Of a stretch of 64,000 nucleotides of DNA, positions 33,932 to 44,776 are shown in pieces. A model generated the notes under the pieces. The model was not told the DNA's origin. It did not search any database and saw only the letters and a program-made list of their open reading frames with translations. Origin of the DNA: Pseudomonadota bacterium (GTDB taxonomy: Bacteria; Pseudomonadota; Gammaproteobacteria; Burkholderiales; Ferrovaceae). Position 1 is the first letter of the stretch, and each line of letters begins with the position of its first letter. The stretch is taken from positions 56,824-120,823 of the forward strand of contig JAKABO010000003.1 in the NCBI GenBank assembly GCA_021796835.1, given 5' to 3'. The translations under genes and the position numbers were made by a program.

Positions 33932-35833
33932 TCAGTGCTGAGGAATCTCTCCCAGCACGCTCTTGTCCACCACCTGAATGGTGGCCTTCTGACGCAGGGC
34001 GGCCATGAACTCTTCCATGGCTTCATCCCCGTAGGCGCGCGTCAAGCCCGTTTCGGCTTCCTTCCGCGCGGCAGGTTCATCGGTACGTCCCGGCTGAATC
34101 TGGGTAACCCGCACCAGGATAAAATCGCCGTCCGGGGTGGATGCCCCCGCATAACCGGGCAGATGTCGTTCACCCACCCGAAAGGCAGGGGTCACCACGG
34201 CCGGAGGCAAACCACCGCCATAGGCCTGCTGACGGGTCAGGAGCCGCTCCCCGGACCAGGTCAGGCTGGAGTCTGCCTGGCCCGCCTGTAATTCCTTGAG
34301 TTTCTCTTCGCCTGCCCGACGGGCCAGAACCGCCGCCTGCTGCGCCTCGAGCCGTTGCTCGATGGCAGGAGTCGCCTGTTCCAGCGGTTTCAGAGTCGCC
34401 GCTTGATCCATGGTGACCCGGGCAGCCACCAGCAAACCGGGAGCCACCTCGATGGCGGGCGTATTGCGATGATCCTTGATCACCGCCGTAGAAAACAATG
34501 CCTGTTGCAACTTTGGATTGGACCAGATGCCCGTTTTCTGGTCTTTGCTGATCCCGCTGGCGGTCTGCAGCGTCAGATGAAATTTGTCGGCGGCAGGCTG
34601 CAAACTGCCGGATTGCTCATAAACCAGCGTGGTAAAAGCATCCGCCTCCTCGGAAAATTTCTGGCTGGCCTTCTGACGGCGAATCTCTGCGGTCAGTTGG
34701 GGCGTCACCTCCTCGAGACTCAAATGCTTCGCCTCATGGATATCCGTCACCTGAATCACGTGATACCCGAAGTCCGTTTCGATCGGGCCGGAGAATTCCC
34801 CTTTCTTCAGGGCAAACACAGCCTTTTCGAAGGGGGGGGTCATGGTTCCCCGGGCAAAGAATCCCAGATCCCCGCCCTGATTGGCCGAACCCGGGTCCTG
34901 GGACTCCGCCTTGGCAACCGCTGCAAACTGTTCGGGATGAGCCTGCAAACGGGTCAGCAACTGTTGGGCATGCTGTTTGATCGACTGTCGCTGGGCCGGA
35001 CTGGCGCCACTGGGAACGGTGAGCAGAATATGCCGTGCCCGGCGCATTTCCTGTCCGGTCCAGCGACTCTGGTTGGCGGGATCCGCGTACGCCTTGCGTA
35101 ATTCCTCGGGCAGAACCGTCACCCCCGCTGCCAGTTGATCCGCCGCCAGGGTCACATATTGAATGGAAATCTGTTCGGGAATGCGGAATTCGTCCGGGTG
35201 CGCCTGATAATATTTCCTGACCGCATCGTCGGCCAGCTTGACCTCGCCCAAAAACTGGCTCGAACTCAGGGTTGCAGTGGATACGGCGCGAATCTGTCCA
35301 TCCAGTTTGAGGAAGGCATCGAGGCTCTGCTCGGGCACCCACGCCGTGGTCGTCAGGGATTCCTGTTCCAGTTGCAGTTTCAGGTCGGCGCGCAAACGCT
35401 TTTCGAACTGGGCCGGGGTCATCCCCTGAGCGCGGAGCACCTGCTCATAACGGGATTGAGAAAACTTGCCGTTTTCCTGGAACACGTCCACCCGGGAAAT
35501 TTCGTCCACCAACAACTGATCCGGGATGGTCAGATGGTGATCGGCGGCGTATTCGAGCAATAACTGGCGGTTGACCAGCGCGTTCATGGCTTCATAACGC
35601 AAGGCCGGAGAATCCGCCCCGCCCGCGTTCTGCATCTGTTGTTGCTGGTTGCGCAGGGCGTCACGAAACTCTGACTGAGAAATGGCCACGCCATCCACTT
35701 TCAGCACCGTACCCCCCTCCCCGCCCTGGCGCAGATAATATTCCAGACCAAACAAGGCAAAAGGTACGGTGATCAGGGCAAGCACCACCTTGGCGACCCA
35801 GGTTTGAGACAACGAACGAAAACCATCCAGCAT
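33932..35833 (-). CDS. ppiD: PpiD/SurA-type peptidyl-prolyl isomerase, periplasmic chaperone
   Basis: [33 protein letters not shown]; parvulin domain [17 protein letters not shown]...[23 protein letters not shown]. Confidence 0.9.
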   Translation of the reverse strand: MLDGFRSLSQTWVAKVVLALITVPFALFGLEYYLRQGGEGGTVLKVDGVAISQSEFRDALRNQQQQMQNAGGADSPALRYEAMNALVNRQLLLEYAADHHLTIPDQLLVDEISRVDVFQENGKFSQSRYEQVLRAQGMTPAQFEKRLRADLKLQLEQESLTTTAWVPEQSLDAFLKLDGQIRAVSTATLSSSQFLGEVKLADDAVRKYYQAHPDEFRIPEQISIQYVTLAADQLAAGVTVLPEELRKAYADPANQSRWTGQEMRRARHILLTVPSGASPAQRQSIKQHAQQLLTRLQAHPEQFAAVAKAESQDPGSANQGGDLGFFARGTMTPPFEKAVFALKKGEFSGPIETDFGYHVIQVTDIHEAKHLSLEEVTPQLTAEIRRQKASQKFSEEADAFTTLVYEQSGSLQPAADKFHLTLQTASGISKDQKTGIWSNPKLQQALFSTAVIKDHRNTPAIEVAPGLLVAARVTMDQAATLKPLEQATPAIEQRLEAQQAAVLARRAGEEKLKELQAGQADSSLTWSGERLLTRQQAYGGGLPPAVVTPAFRVGERHLPGYAGASTPDGDFILVRVTQIQPGRTDEPAARKEAETGLTRAYGDEAMEEFMAALRQKATIQVVDKSVLGEIPQH

Positions 35834-35849
35834 GAGAACCTCTCGAAAC

Positions 35850-35880
35850 AAAAAAACCGTTGATTTCTCAACGGCCTTTG
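35850..35880 (-). terminator. Intrinsic-terminator-like hairpin in the ppiD leader
   Basis: Minus strand CCGTTGAGAAATCAACGG then TTTTTTTG; ~18 nt before the ppiD ATG. Confidence 0.65.
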
Positions 35881-35886
35881 TTGTTT

Positions 35887-35960
35887 TGGCGGAGCGTGTG
35901 AGACGGAGCCCGCAATCCCCGACGTGACAGGCCGACACCAAAACTCATTGAATTCGGGCG
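35887..35960 (-). pseudogene. Decayed tRNA-Asp-like sequence
   Basis: GCCTGTCACG anticodon region, GGGATTGCGGGC, GCTCCGCCA 3' end align with tRNA-Asp(GTC) at 44777-44853; the 5' half is eroded. Confidence 0.6.
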
Positions 35961-35989
35961 ATTATAGCCGTTCCATCGCCCAAAGACAA
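35961..35989 (-). promoter_or_regulatory. sigma-70-type promoter reading into the decayed tRNA/ppiD leader
   Basis: TTGTCT (35989-35984) - 17 nt - TATAAT (35966-35961) on minus strand. Confidence 0.6.
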
Positions 35990-36030
35990 CAAACCTTCGC
36001 CTTGCTCCCTCAACCGCGCCTGGCTGGGCA

Positions 36031-36609
36031 TCAGGGGGAAGGCGGCGGGGGTGGACCATTCGATTTTTGAGGGCTCCCCCCGGTCCACCATCCCGGCGGC
36101 GGTGGCGGAATATTCATCGAGGATCCCTTCGAACGCCCCAGTTGCGCTTCCAGCACGGCATTTTCGCGCTCCTGCGCGGTGAGTTGGTCCTGAAGCACCT
36201 GCTTTTCGGCCCGATCATGCTGCGCGGCCAGAATGCGGGCCTTGAGTTCACTTTCGTCCACGGTGACCCGCGCAGTCACGGACAATTGCTCATGTCCGTC
36301 TTTCAGCAACGAAAAGTGTTCGCCGGTTTCGACGATTTTGACCATGGATGCCGTAATGACCTTGGTTTCCTCCTGAAGATCGTCGTTCTTCAGGGTCGTC
36401 CGGGTTTCAATGTACGCACCCACCTCCCGCAGCGCCCGGGCACGAATCTCGTCCATGGCATTTTTCCGGGCCGTACTGCGACTGTCCGTCTCGCCCAGGT
36501 TGTACTGCACCGTATAACTGCGGGTCCAGGTTCCCGCTTCCGCAGAGAACGCGCACAGAAGGAGCGTGACTGCCGCACCCGTCGTCCGGAATTTCAGAGG
36601 GATCATCAA
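36031..36609 (-). CDS. secreted LPP20/FlgT-like protein with coiled-coil and Pro-rich C-terminus (function unknown)
   Basis: Signal peptide ...LLLCAFSAEA; STARKNAMDEIRARALREVGAYIETRTTLKND; tail PPPPPGWWTGGSPQKSNGPPPPPSP. Confidence 0.65.
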   Translation of the reverse strand: MMIPLKFRTTGAAVTLLLCAFSAEAGTWTRSYTVQYNLGETDSRSTARKNAMDEIRARALREVGAYIETRTTLKNDDLQEETKVITASMVKIVETGEHFSLLKDGHEQLSVTARVTVDESELKARILAAQHDRAEKQVLQDQLTAQERENAVLEAQLGRSKGSSMNIPPPPPGWWTGGSPQKSNGPPPPPSP

Positions 36610-36612
36610 AAT

Positions 36613-36963
36613 TCATTTCCCCAGCAGTACGCAGTACAGGCTCCCTTCCTGCCCTGTAATGGTTTTTTCTTCCAGTATCTCCACGGGAGGTACGCCCCCT
36701 TCCGCGACTTCGTTGACGATGCGGGTGTAGGTCTCGCCGTTGACCTGTTCACGCCCCCCCACCGACAGGCTCTTCGCCCGGGCCATGTTGCGCCGTGCAT
36801 CGATGATCGCACGCGTACGTGCGTCCGGATAGTGCAGCGAAGCGCAACCCGGGAAAGCCATGCGCCCGGAGAACATGACCCCGTTGGTTGCCGACTCCCA
36901 TCCGGCTTGCGCGCTCAGGGTAGATCCTCCGAGCAGCGCGACCAGCAGATTAGTTACCCGCAT
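36613..36963 (-). CDS. small secreted LPP20-like protein (function unknown)
   Basis: MRVTNLLVALLGGSTLSAQAGWESATNG...DARTRAIIDARRNMARAKSLSVGG; 116 aa. Confidence 0.6.
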   Translation of the reverse strand: MRVTNLLVALLGGSTLSAQAGWESATNGVMFSGRMAFPGCASLHYPDARTRAIIDARRNMARAKSLSVGGREQVNGETYTRIVNEVAEGGVPPVEILEEKTITGQEGSLYCVLLGK

Positions 36964-37756
36964 GATCGGGATTGGGAGGGGGTGGGGACATCGCATCCCC
37001 CGGACCGGGTCCCTCGCTCACGCTGGACGGGGCAGACCCGGCGGCAGGGGGGGCAGTGGATTCAATCACGGTCGTGGTCGTGAAGGGGGTTCCCGGCGGA
37101 AGCGTCTGTGCGGGTTGGGCGACCCGTTGTGCATTCTGTTTTTGCAATTTGTCCAACCGACCGGACAATTCGTCGAAGGCATGCTTGATATCTTCGCTCG
37201 ATGCGCTGGAGCCACGTTCCTGAAGGACGCGATTCACCTGATTGTAGGGCAATTTCAGCAGAACATAGGCCGTATACGACCCATCCACCGGACGGACATT
37301 CTGGTGAATCACCTCAAAGCCCACGATGGGCACCTGACTGACCAGACTGTCGATCATTTGCGTGTATTGCGACTGGCTATAGTTGCCACTCTTGTCCTGT
37401 GAATACTGTTGCTCCGAGCCCGAGAGAAGTTGATTGTAGTTTTTTGCCAATCCGTATTCGCCATCCAGCATGGCCTTCCGGATGGCCAGGCGGATCGTGT
37501 CGGACTCGCCGATCCCCACGGCATATACCCCGTCATCATCCGGGGGCGGGGCCTGTATCGCCCACTCCGGGATCTTGGAAATATTCGTTTCAAGACGCTT
37601 CTGTTCGGCCGCCCGCTGATCCGCGGCAGCCTGGGTATGGATTTTCACGGCAGCAGCCTCATCGGCCGCGGTTTCCTTCATGCTATTGCTGCTCGAACAA
37701 CCCGACAGGGCAACCAGGGCGCCGAGCACGCACAGGGCAATGACTTTCTTGTTCAT
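36950..37756 (-). CDS. LPP20-family lipoprotein
   Basis: Lipobox MNKKVIALCVLGALVALSGCSSS; IPEWAIQAPPPDDDGVYAVGIGESDTIRLAIRKAMLDGEYGLAKN. Confidence 0.75.
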   Translation of the reverse strand: MNKKVIALCVLGALVALSGCSSSNSMKETAADEAAAVKIHTQAAADQRAAEQKRLETNISKIPEWAIQAPPPDDDGVYAVGIGESDTIRLAIRKAMLDGEYGLAKNYNQLLSGSEQQYSQDKSGNYSQSQYTQMIDSLVSQVPIVGFEVIHQNVRPVDGSYTAYVLLKLPYNQVNRVLQERGSSASSEDIKHAFDELSGRLDKLQKQNAQRVAQPAQTLPPGTPFTTTTVIESTAPPAAGSAPSSVSEGPGPGDAMSPPPPNPDHAGN

Positions 37757-37888
37757 CACAGATCTCCCAAGAGTTTGTGCTTGCCCATTGTACACATGAA
37801 GCACGCCAACAAACCAGATACACAAGGTTACAGATGGACCTTTCCAGATCCGCCCCACGGACTGAACTTCTGCTATAGTACGACCATC

Positions 37889-38293
37889 ATGCACCGAAAA
37901 GAAATTCGCCTGAAAATTTCCCTGGTTGTCATCATGCTGCTGGCCTGGAGTCAGTTCGTGGTTGCAGCGCACGCCTGTTCCCGGCTGTCTCCTGCCGCCA
38001 ACGATCTGGTCAGGATGCCCGCGACCATGCAGGCGAACTGCAGCGGGATGGACGGCCCATCCGGGACGAAAGGCTCCCCTTCCCAGTGTTGCCTTGCCCA
38101 TTGCGAACAATCCGCGCAATCCCATCAAGTCTCCGTTCCCGACCTTCCCTCGGTGAGTCTGGTCGCGCTCTTTGCAGTCCCCGCCATGGATCCCCGCGGC
38201 CCATGGTCTTCCCCCCTCATTCGCCCCTCCTTCCTTTTCCTGACGGAGGGCTCGCCGCCGCTCCGCATCCGATATCAGGTTTTCCGGATCTAG
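37889..38293 (+). CDS. small Cys/His-containing exported protein preceding the Cus operon (function unknown)
   Basis: 134 aa; N-terminal hydrophobic signal; SQCCLAHCEQSAQSHQ; first ORF of the efflux operon. Confidence 0.6.
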   Translation: MHRKEIRLKISLVVIMLLAWSQFVVAAHACSRLSPAANDLVRMPATMQANCSGMDGPSGTKGSPSQCCLAHCEQSAQSHQVSVPDLPSVSLVALFAVPAMDPRGPWSSPLIRPSFLFLTEGSPPLRIRYQVFRI

Positions 38294-38371
38294 ATCTTCC
38301 CTGCAAGTTCAGGTCGTGTCGCTTTGGGTTTGCGACGCGGATTTCTGTTGCTTGTCGGAGGCAAGATCATC

Positions 38372-39622
38372 ATGTCAACACTACGGATTACCCCTCGCTG
38401 GCCACTCGTGCTGGCGATTCTGCTGGCGACCTGGGCCCCGGTCAGCCAGGCACTGACCTATCAGGAGGCCCTGGATATCGCGGAATCCCGCGCTTCGGAA
38501 CTGAAGGCCCGCCAAAATACCGTCTCTGCCGCCCAGGCGGCACGCATCTCGGCAGGGGAATTGCCTGACCCGAAACTGGTGATGGGCGTGGATAACCTGC
38601 CGGTACAAGGCTCCGAGGCCTGGAGCACCACCCGTAATTTCATGACCATGCAGCGCGTTGGCGTCATGCAGGAAGTCACCAATGGCGATAAGCGCGAGGC
38701 CGCACAACGCCTGGCGGATACCAGGATCGCCCAGGCTGACGCCGAACTGGAGATCGAGCGTCTGTCTGTCAAACGGCAAACCCGACTGGCTTGGCTCAAG
38801 GTCTATTTTTTACAGCAGCAACGCGCTCTGCTGGATCAGATCGAGGCAGAAAATCATCTGCTCAGCACCGCCGTTACGGCGCGATTGGCCTCGGGACGGG
38901 GCAAAGGCGGCGATAGCCTGCAGTCCCGTCAGGAATTCATTGCGCTGGAGGACCGACGCGATGATCTGGAGCGGGACTTGACCAAGGCACGGGCCGAGTT
39001 GGCCCGCTGGGTGGGTGCGATCGCCACCGAACCCCTGACCGGCCCTCCCCCTGCGTATACGCCCAATCCGGAACATTTGCGGCACAACCTGAATCGTCAT
39101 CCCGATATCGCCATTTTCGGGATCCAGGAGGATTCGGGAAAGGCCGAGGTGAACCTGGCCGAAGCAGCCAAAAAACCCGACTGGGCGGTGGAACTGGATT
39201 ACGAACATCGTGCCCCTCTCTTTGGCGACATGATTTCGGTTCAATTCACCTTTGACCTGCCCATCTTTGCCAAGACCCGCCAGAATCCCCAGATCGCTGC
39301 CCGCGAGCAGGAACTCGAGCGCGTCAGTGCCGAACGCGAAAGCATGGTGCGTGATCATATTGCCGCTCTGGAAGCCCTGTTGGCAGAGCAGACCGCAGTG
39401 GTGCGTCAGATCGATCGCATCGACCAGGACTGGTTGCCGCTGGGACAACAGAAGGTCGATCTGACTCTGGCAGGGTACCGTGCAGGGCAGGAACCGCTGA
39501 CCTCGGTCCTCGACGCGCGCAAGTTTCTCATCGACACCCGCATGAAACGCATCGATTTGGCAGCACGGCGCGCTGCCATAGAAACCGAATTGAGTTACCT
39601 GTCCGAGGAAATCAAACCATGA
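38372..39622 (+). CDS. TolC/CusC-family outer membrane efflux protein
   Basis: LTYQEALDIAESRASELKARQNTV; periodic helical outer-membrane efflux repeats; ATGA coupling to the next gene. Confidence 0.88.
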   Translation: MSTLRITPRWPLVLAILLATWAPVSQALTYQEALDIAESRASELKARQNTVSAAQAARISAGELPDPKLVMGVDNLPVQGSEAWSTTRNFMTMQRVGVMQEVTNGDKREAAQRLADTRIAQADAELEIERLSVKRQTRLAWLKVYFLQQQRALLDQIEAENHLLSTAVTARLASGRGKGGDSLQSRQEFIALEDRRDDLERDLTKARAELARWVGAIATEPLTGPPPAYTPNPEHLRHNLNRHPDIAIFGIQEDSGKAEVNLAEAAKKPDWAVELDYEHRAPLFGDMISVQFTFDLPIFAKTRQNPQIAAREQELERVSAERESMVRDHIAALEALLAEQTAVVRQIDRIDQDWLPLGQQKVDLTLAGYRAGQEPLTSVLDARKFLIDTRMKRIDLAARRAAIETELSYLSEEIKP

Positions 39623-40857
39623 ATCCAAAACAGATGGTCCTGATGGGCGCTGCCGTTGTGGCTCTGGTCGCCGTGGGCGCTGGTGCGGGCTACCGGTTTG
39701 CCATGACCCGACCCGTGGTCATGGCCAATAAAACGCCCGTCGCGGAGGCTCCCGGACAGTCTGTCCTGTATTGGTACGACCCCATGAAGCCGGACCAACA
39801 TTTCGACAAACCCGGCAAATCCCCCTTCATGGATATGGAACTGGTCCCCATGTATGGCGGGGGTAACCCGGTGGACAGTGGCGTATCCATCGACTCCCGG
39901 CTGACGCAGAACACGGGGGTGAGGCTGGCCACTGTGGAGAAGGGTCAACTGGGGCGCGGACTGGAAGTCGTCGGGACCCTCGCCTTCAATGATCGTCTGG
40001 TGACGGTGATACAGGCACGCACGGGCGGATTGGTGGAGCGGGTATATGCCCGCGCCCCCAACGACGTGATCCCGGCCGGTGCGCCCCTCGCCGATCTGCG
40101 TGTGCCAGAGTGGTACGGCGCCCAGATGGAATACCTGTCCCTGCGCCAGGCCGGTGACCCCGGACTGGCGGGCGCGGCGCGCACGCGACTGCTGCAACTG
40201 GGCATGAGTGAGTCCCTGGTGGCTCAAATAGAAAAGTCCGGAGAACCGCGAGCCGTGGTGACCATAGCGGCACCGCAGGGCGGGGTATTGCTGGAACTCG
40301 ATCTCCGGGCAGGCATGACCATCCTGCCCGGCCAGACCTTGGCACGCATCAACGGCTTGAACAGTGTGTGGCTGGATGCCGAGGTTCCGCAGGCACAAGC
40401 GGCAGGTCTGGCGGTGGGCCAACCGGTATCGGCCACTTTCACGCCCTGGCCGGGGCGCGTGTTCGCGGGCCGGATCCGTGCCTTGCTGCCAGCGCTGGAA
40501 CAGGATGCCCGCACCTTGCAAGTCCGGACGGAATGGTCCAACCCGGAGGGCAGGTTACGCCCGGGAATGTATGCCCAGGTCCATTTACAGAAAGCCCTGG
40601 GCCCCGACCGGGTGCTGGTTCCTTCTGAAGCCGTCATCGCCACAGGCAAACGGAATGTGGTCATCGTGGCCGGAGACGGGGGGCATTTTCGTCCGGCCGA
40701 AGTGACGGTGGGCCACGAAGATGGGGGCAAAACGGAGATTCTCGCGGGTCTTCAGCCCGGCGAGAAAATCGTGGTCTCGGGCCAGTTCCTGATCGACTCC
40801 GAGGCCAGCCTCAAAGGTGTGCTGGCCCGCATGGAGAAGTCGGGAGAACAGAAATGA
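39619..40857 (+). CDS. cusB: Cus-type RND efflux periplasmic adaptor
   Basis: [30 protein letters not shown] metal-binding motif; membrane-fusion domain. Confidence 0.9.
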   Translation: MNPKQMVLMGAAVVALVAVGAGAGYRFAMTRPVVMANKTPVAEAPGQSVLYWYDPMKPDQHFDKPGKSPFMDMELVPMYGGGNPVDSGVSIDSRLTQNTGVRLATVEKGQLGRGLEVVGTLAFNDRLVTVIQARTGGLVERVYARAPNDVIPAGAPLADLRVPEWYGAQMEYLSLRQAGDPGLAGAARTRLLQLGMSESLVAQIEKSGEPRAVVTIAAPQGGVLLELDLRAGMTILPGQTLARINGLNSVWLDAEVPQAQAAGLAVGQPVSATFTPWPGRVFAGRIRALLPALEQDARTLQVRTEWSNPEGRLRPGMYAQVHLQKALGPDRVLVPSEAVIATGKRNVVIVAGDGGHFRPAEVTVGHEDGGKTEILAGLQPGEKIVVSGQFLIDSEASLKGVLARMEKSGEQK

Positions 40858-43800
40858 TCGCCCACCTCATCCGCTGGTCCGTACGCAACCGGTTTCTGGT
40901 CTTGCTGGCCACGCTGGCTCTGACCGCCTGGGGCGTGTGGTCGATACGCACGACTGCTGTGGATGCGCTGCCGGACCTCTCCGATGTCCAGGTCATCATT
41001 CGTACCTCGTGGCCGGGCCAGGCCCCCCAGATCGTCGAGGATCAGATCACTTATCCGCTGGCCGCCACCATGCTTTCGGTACCGGGCGCCAAAACGGTGC
41101 GCGGTTATTCGTTTTTTGGAGACTCCTTCGTCTATGTGCTGTTCGAGGAGGGAACGGATCTTTATTGGGCACGCTCCCGGGTCCTGGAATATCTCAATCA
41201 GATGCAGGGGAAATTGCCCACCGGAGCGCGCACCGCGCTCGGACCGGACGCCACGGGGGTGGGCTGGATTTTCGAGTATGCGCTGGTGGATCGGACGGGC
41301 CGACACGATCTGGCCGAACTGCGCAGTTTGCAGGACTGGTTTCTCAAGTACGAATTGAAAAGTGTTCCGGATGTGGCCGAAGTGGCTTCGGTGGGGGGCA
41401 TGGTGCGCGAGTACCAGATCGTGCCGGACCCCGTGCAGTTGGCTGCCTACCATATCACCTCGGACCAGTTGATCGCGGCACTGCGCAACGGCAATCAGGA
41501 GGCTGGCGGGGGCGTGGTGGAACAGGGTGAAGCGGAGTACATGGTGCGCGCCACCGGCTATTTAAAAACCCTGGAGGACTTTCGCCACATTCCGGTGGCC
41601 CTGCCCAAGTCCGGCATCCCGGTGTATCTGGGTGATGTGGCGCGGGTTCGACTGGGTCCGGAAATGCGCCGTGGGATCGCCGAACTCGATGGCCAGGGTG
41701 AAGTGGCAGGGGGCGTGATCATCCTGCGTTCCGGCAAGAATGCGCGAGAAACCATTGCCGCCGTCAAAACCAGACTTGCCGTCCTCGAAAAAAGTTTGCC
41801 CCCGGGGGTAGAAGTCGTCATCACCTACGACCGCAGTCAACTCATCGATCGTGCCGTGAAAAATCTCGACCATAAATTGATCGAGGAATTTGTCGTGGTG
41901 GCGGCAGTCTGCGGACTATTCCTGTGGCATCTGAGATCCGCGTTGGTAGCCATCATCTCGCTTCCCCTGGGCGTACTCACCGCCTTCATCCTGATGCGCT
42001 ATCAGGGGATCAACGCCAACATCATGTCCCTGGGCGGAATTGCCATTGCGGTGGGCGCCATGGTGGATGCGGCGGTGGTCATGATCGAAAACGCTCATAA
42101 AAAGATCGAATCCTGGCGACGGCAACACCCAGGGTGCACGCTGGAAGGGCCGGAACACTGGCAGGTGGTGACCGACGCCGCCGTGGAGGTTGGCCCTGCC
42201 CTGTTTTTCAGCCTGATCATCATCACTCTCTCCTTCCTTCCCGTATTCACCCTGGAGGCTCAGGAAGGTCGAATGTTTGCCCCCCTGGCTTTCACCAAAA
42301 GTTATGCCATGGCAGGCGCAGCCGCCCTGGCCGTGACCCTGATTCCCATCCTGATGGGTTATCTGATCCGTGGTCACATTCCGGATGAAGCGCGCAATCC
42401 GCTCAATCGCTGGCTGATCGCGGCTTATCATCCCTTGCTGGACAGGGTGCTGCGCCGCCCCGGAACCACTTTGCTGATCGCGTTGGGGTTTCTGGCGACC
42501 ACGCTGTGGCCGATTTCACAGCTGGGAGGTGAATTCATGCCGCCACTGGATGAGGGAGACCTGCTCTACATGCCTTCCGCCTTGCCCGGATTATCGGCAG
42601 CCAAGGCTGCCGAACTGCTCCAGCAGACGGATCGCCTGATCAAGACCGTACCGGAAGTCGCTCATGTATTTGGCAAGGCGGGGCGCGCTGAAACGGCCAC
42701 CGACCCGGCGCCAATGGAGATGTTCGAAACCACGATCCAGTTCAAACCCCATGACCAATGGCGCCCGGGATTGACCCCGGAATCGCTGGTGGCCGAGTTG
42801 GACAAGGTCGTCCGGGTGCCGGGGCTCTCCAATGTCTGGATCCCCCCCATTCGCAATCGCATCGACATGCTCGCCACCGGGATCAAAAGCCCTATCGGGG
42901 TAAAGGTTTCCGGTCCCGACATCGCCACCATCGAAACCGTTGCGCTGGCCGTGGAACGAGTGGCCAAATCGGTGCGCGGGGTTTCCTCCGCGTTTGCGGA
43001 AAGGCTTTCGGGCGGCCTTTACATCACGATCGATATCGACCGGGAAAAAGCGGCACGCTATGGCCTCAACATCCGCGATGTCCAATCCGTGGTCACCCAC
43101 CTGATCGGCGGCGAAGCCGTGGGAGAAACCGTCGAGGGAACCGCACGGTACCCCATCAACGTACGTTATCCCCGCTCCGACCGAAATACTCTGGAAGCCC
43201 TGCGTCAACTACCCTTTGTCACTGCCGGTGGACAGTGGATCACGCTCGGGACCGTGGCCCGGTTACATTACAACGAAGGCCCCCCCATGCTGAGAAGCGA
43301 GAATGCACGCCTGGCCAGTTGGGTCTATGTGGATGTGCGTGACCGCGATCTGGCCTCCACCGTGGAGGACCTGCGCCGGGCCATCGCTCAGGAAGTTCCT
43401 TTGCCCGCCGGCGTCAGCGTGGCCTATTCGGGTCAATTCGAATTTCTCGAGCGCGCCAATGAACGCCTCAAAGTGGTGGTCCCCGCCACGCTGCTCATCA
43501 TTTTTGTGCTGCTCTATCTGACCTTTCAACGCGTGGATGAAGCACTGTTGATCATGGGTACGTTGCCCTTCGCGCTGACCGGCGGAGTCTGGTTGTTGTA
43601 CCTGCTGCATTACAACCTTTCCGTCGCCACCGCGGTGGGATTCATCGCGCTGGCCGGGGTATCGGCGGAGTTTGGCGTCATCATGCTGATCTATCTCCGA
43701 CAGGCACTGGAAGCGCGCCTGGCAACCGGGGCTCCCCTGACCCGTACGGTTCTCGAGGACGCCATCCGGGCAGGCGCCGTCCTCCGGGTTCGTCCCAAGG

Positions 43801-43988
43801 CCATGACCGTGGCAGTCATCCTGGCGGGGCTCTTGCCCATCCTGTGTGGGAGCGGGACGGGTTCCGAAATCATGAGTCGCATCGCGGCCCCCATGGTCGG
43901 AGGCATGCTCACCGCCCCCTTGCTGTCCATGTTCATCATCCCGGCCGCCTACCGGCTGATGCGGTTGCGAAGAAATGGTTCCAAATAA
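40854..43988 (+). CDS. cusA: Cus-type heavy-metal RND pump
   Basis: 1044 aa; [79 protein letters not shown]. Confidence 0.93.
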   Translation: MIAHLIRWSVRNRFLVLLATLALTAWGVWSIRTTAVDALPDLSDVQVIIRTSWPGQAPQIVEDQITYPLAATMLSVPGAKTVRGYSFFGDSFVYVLFEEGTDLYWARSRVLEYLNQMQGKLPTGARTALGPDATGVGWIFEYALVDRTGRHDLAELRSLQDWFLKYELKSVPDVAEVASVGGMVREYQIVPDPVQLAAYHITSDQLIAALRNGNQEAGGGVVEQGEAEYMVRATGYLKTLEDFRHIPVALPKSGIPVYLGDVARVRLGPEMRRGIAELDGQGEVAGGVIILRSGKNARETIAAVKTRLAVLEKSLPPGVEVVITYDRSQLIDRAVKNLDHKLIEEFVVVAAVCGLFLWHLRSALVAIISLPLGVLTAFILMRYQGINANIMSLGGIAIAVGAMVDAAVVMIENAHKKIESWRRQHPGCTLEGPEHWQVVTDAAVEVGPALFFSLIIITLSFLPVFTLEAQEGRMFAPLAFTKSYAMAGAAALAVTLIPILMGYLIRGHIPDEARNPLNRWLIAAYHPLLDRVLRRPGTTLLIALGFLATTLWPISQLGGEFMPPLDEGDLLYMPSALPGLSAAKAAELLQQTDRLIKTVPEVAHVFGKAGRAETATDPAPMEMFETTIQFKPHDQWRPGLTPESLVAELDKVVRVPGLSNVWIPPIRNRIDMLATGIKSPIGVKVSGPDIATIETVALAVERVAKSVRGVSSAFAERLSGGLYITIDIDREKAARYGLNIRDVQSVVTHLIGGEAVGETVEGTARYPINVRYPRSDRNTLEALRQLPFVTAGGQWITLGTVARLHYNEGPPMLRSENARLASWVYVDVRDRDLASTVEDLRRAIAQEVPLPAGVSVAYSGQFEFLERANERLKVVVPATLLIIFVLLYLTFQRVDEALLIMGTLPFALTGGVWLLYLLHYNLSVATAVGFIALAGVSAEFGVIMLIYLRQALEARLATGAPLTRTVLEDAIRAGAVLRVRPKAMTVAVILAGLLPILCGSGTGSEIMSRIAAPMVGGMLTAPLLSMFIIPAAYRLMRLRRNGSK

Positions 43989-44048
43989 GCAGCGGTGCGG
44001 CCGGGCTGCTTTGATTATCGGCCGCTTTTGAAAAAGGAGAAATAAACG

Positions 44049-44405
44049 ATGTCTCAATTGAACTCTCTGCTGGTCGCCCTTGGGCTTTCACTGGTGTTCC
44101 CGGCTCTGGCCGACGGTATGAACGAGATGCCTCCCATGCAAGGAAGTGCAATGGGAAACGGCGCTGAGATGACCTCAAAAATGGCACATGGAATTGGCAC
44201 GGTGAAGGGCGTAGATACCAAAAAAGGCACGATCACTCTTGCTCACCAACCCATAAAGGAATTGAATTGGCCTGCCATGACCATGACCTTCAAGGTCGCA
44301 AAATCAGAGTTGCTTAATGGCGTTACCGTTGGACAGCATGTGAATTTTACATTACAAGGAAACGATATGAACCCTGTAGTTACAGCGATCAGCATCACCA
44401 AATAG
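44049..44405 (+). CDS. cusF: CusF-type periplasmic Cu(I)/Ag(I) chaperone
   Basis: GTVKGVDTKKGTITLAHQPIKELNWPAMTMTFKV: His and W-x2-M-x-M ligand pattern. Confidence 0.88.
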   Translation: MSQLNSLLVALGLSLVFPALADGMNEMPPMQGSAMGNGAEMTSKMAHGIGTVKGVDTKKGTITLAHQPIKELNWPAMTMTFKVAKSELLNGVTVGQHVNFTLQGNDMNPVVTAISITK

Positions 44406-44488
44406 TCAGTGGAATCCTCCCCGACCTCAGCCTTTGTCTGCCAGGGGCTGGCTGTAACTGGGAGCCTGTACAACCGAACCCTGAACGA

Positions 44489-44711
44489 CCGGTTCGGTTG
44501 ACGCTGGGTCGCAGCGGCGACATCACCAACGCTCAACATTGCAAAGTCGAGGTGTATCTCCCCGGCGTGGGCTGGGTGTCGGCGGAACCCGCCGCCCATT
44601 CCGGGGCCACACCCCGTGCCCGAACCCGCTTCCCTCTTGCTCATCGGTGTGGGGCTCCTGGGTTTGGCATCGGTTTTCAGGCGCAAGGGAACGACCTCCA
44701 GGTTCCACTGA
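44489..44711 (+). pseudogene. Remnant: transglutaminase-like fragment followed out of frame by a PEP-CTERM C-terminus
   Basis: Frame 2: TLGRSGDITNAQHCKVEVYLPGVGWVSAEPA; frame 3: PVPEPASLLLIGVGLLGLASVFRRKGTTSRFH* (ends 44711). Confidence 0.65.
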
Positions 44712-44735
44712 GCAGAAATACTCCGCCGGAACACC

Positions 44736-44770
44736 AAAAAAAAACCGCTGATTTCTCAGCGGTTTTTTTT
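44736..44770 (-). terminator. Terminator of the hupB-tRNA-Val-tRNA-Asp unit (symmetric, possibly bidirectional)
   Basis: CCGCTGATTTCTCAGCGG flanked by poly-A and poly-T. Confidence 0.8.
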
Positions 44771-44776
44771 GTTGCT

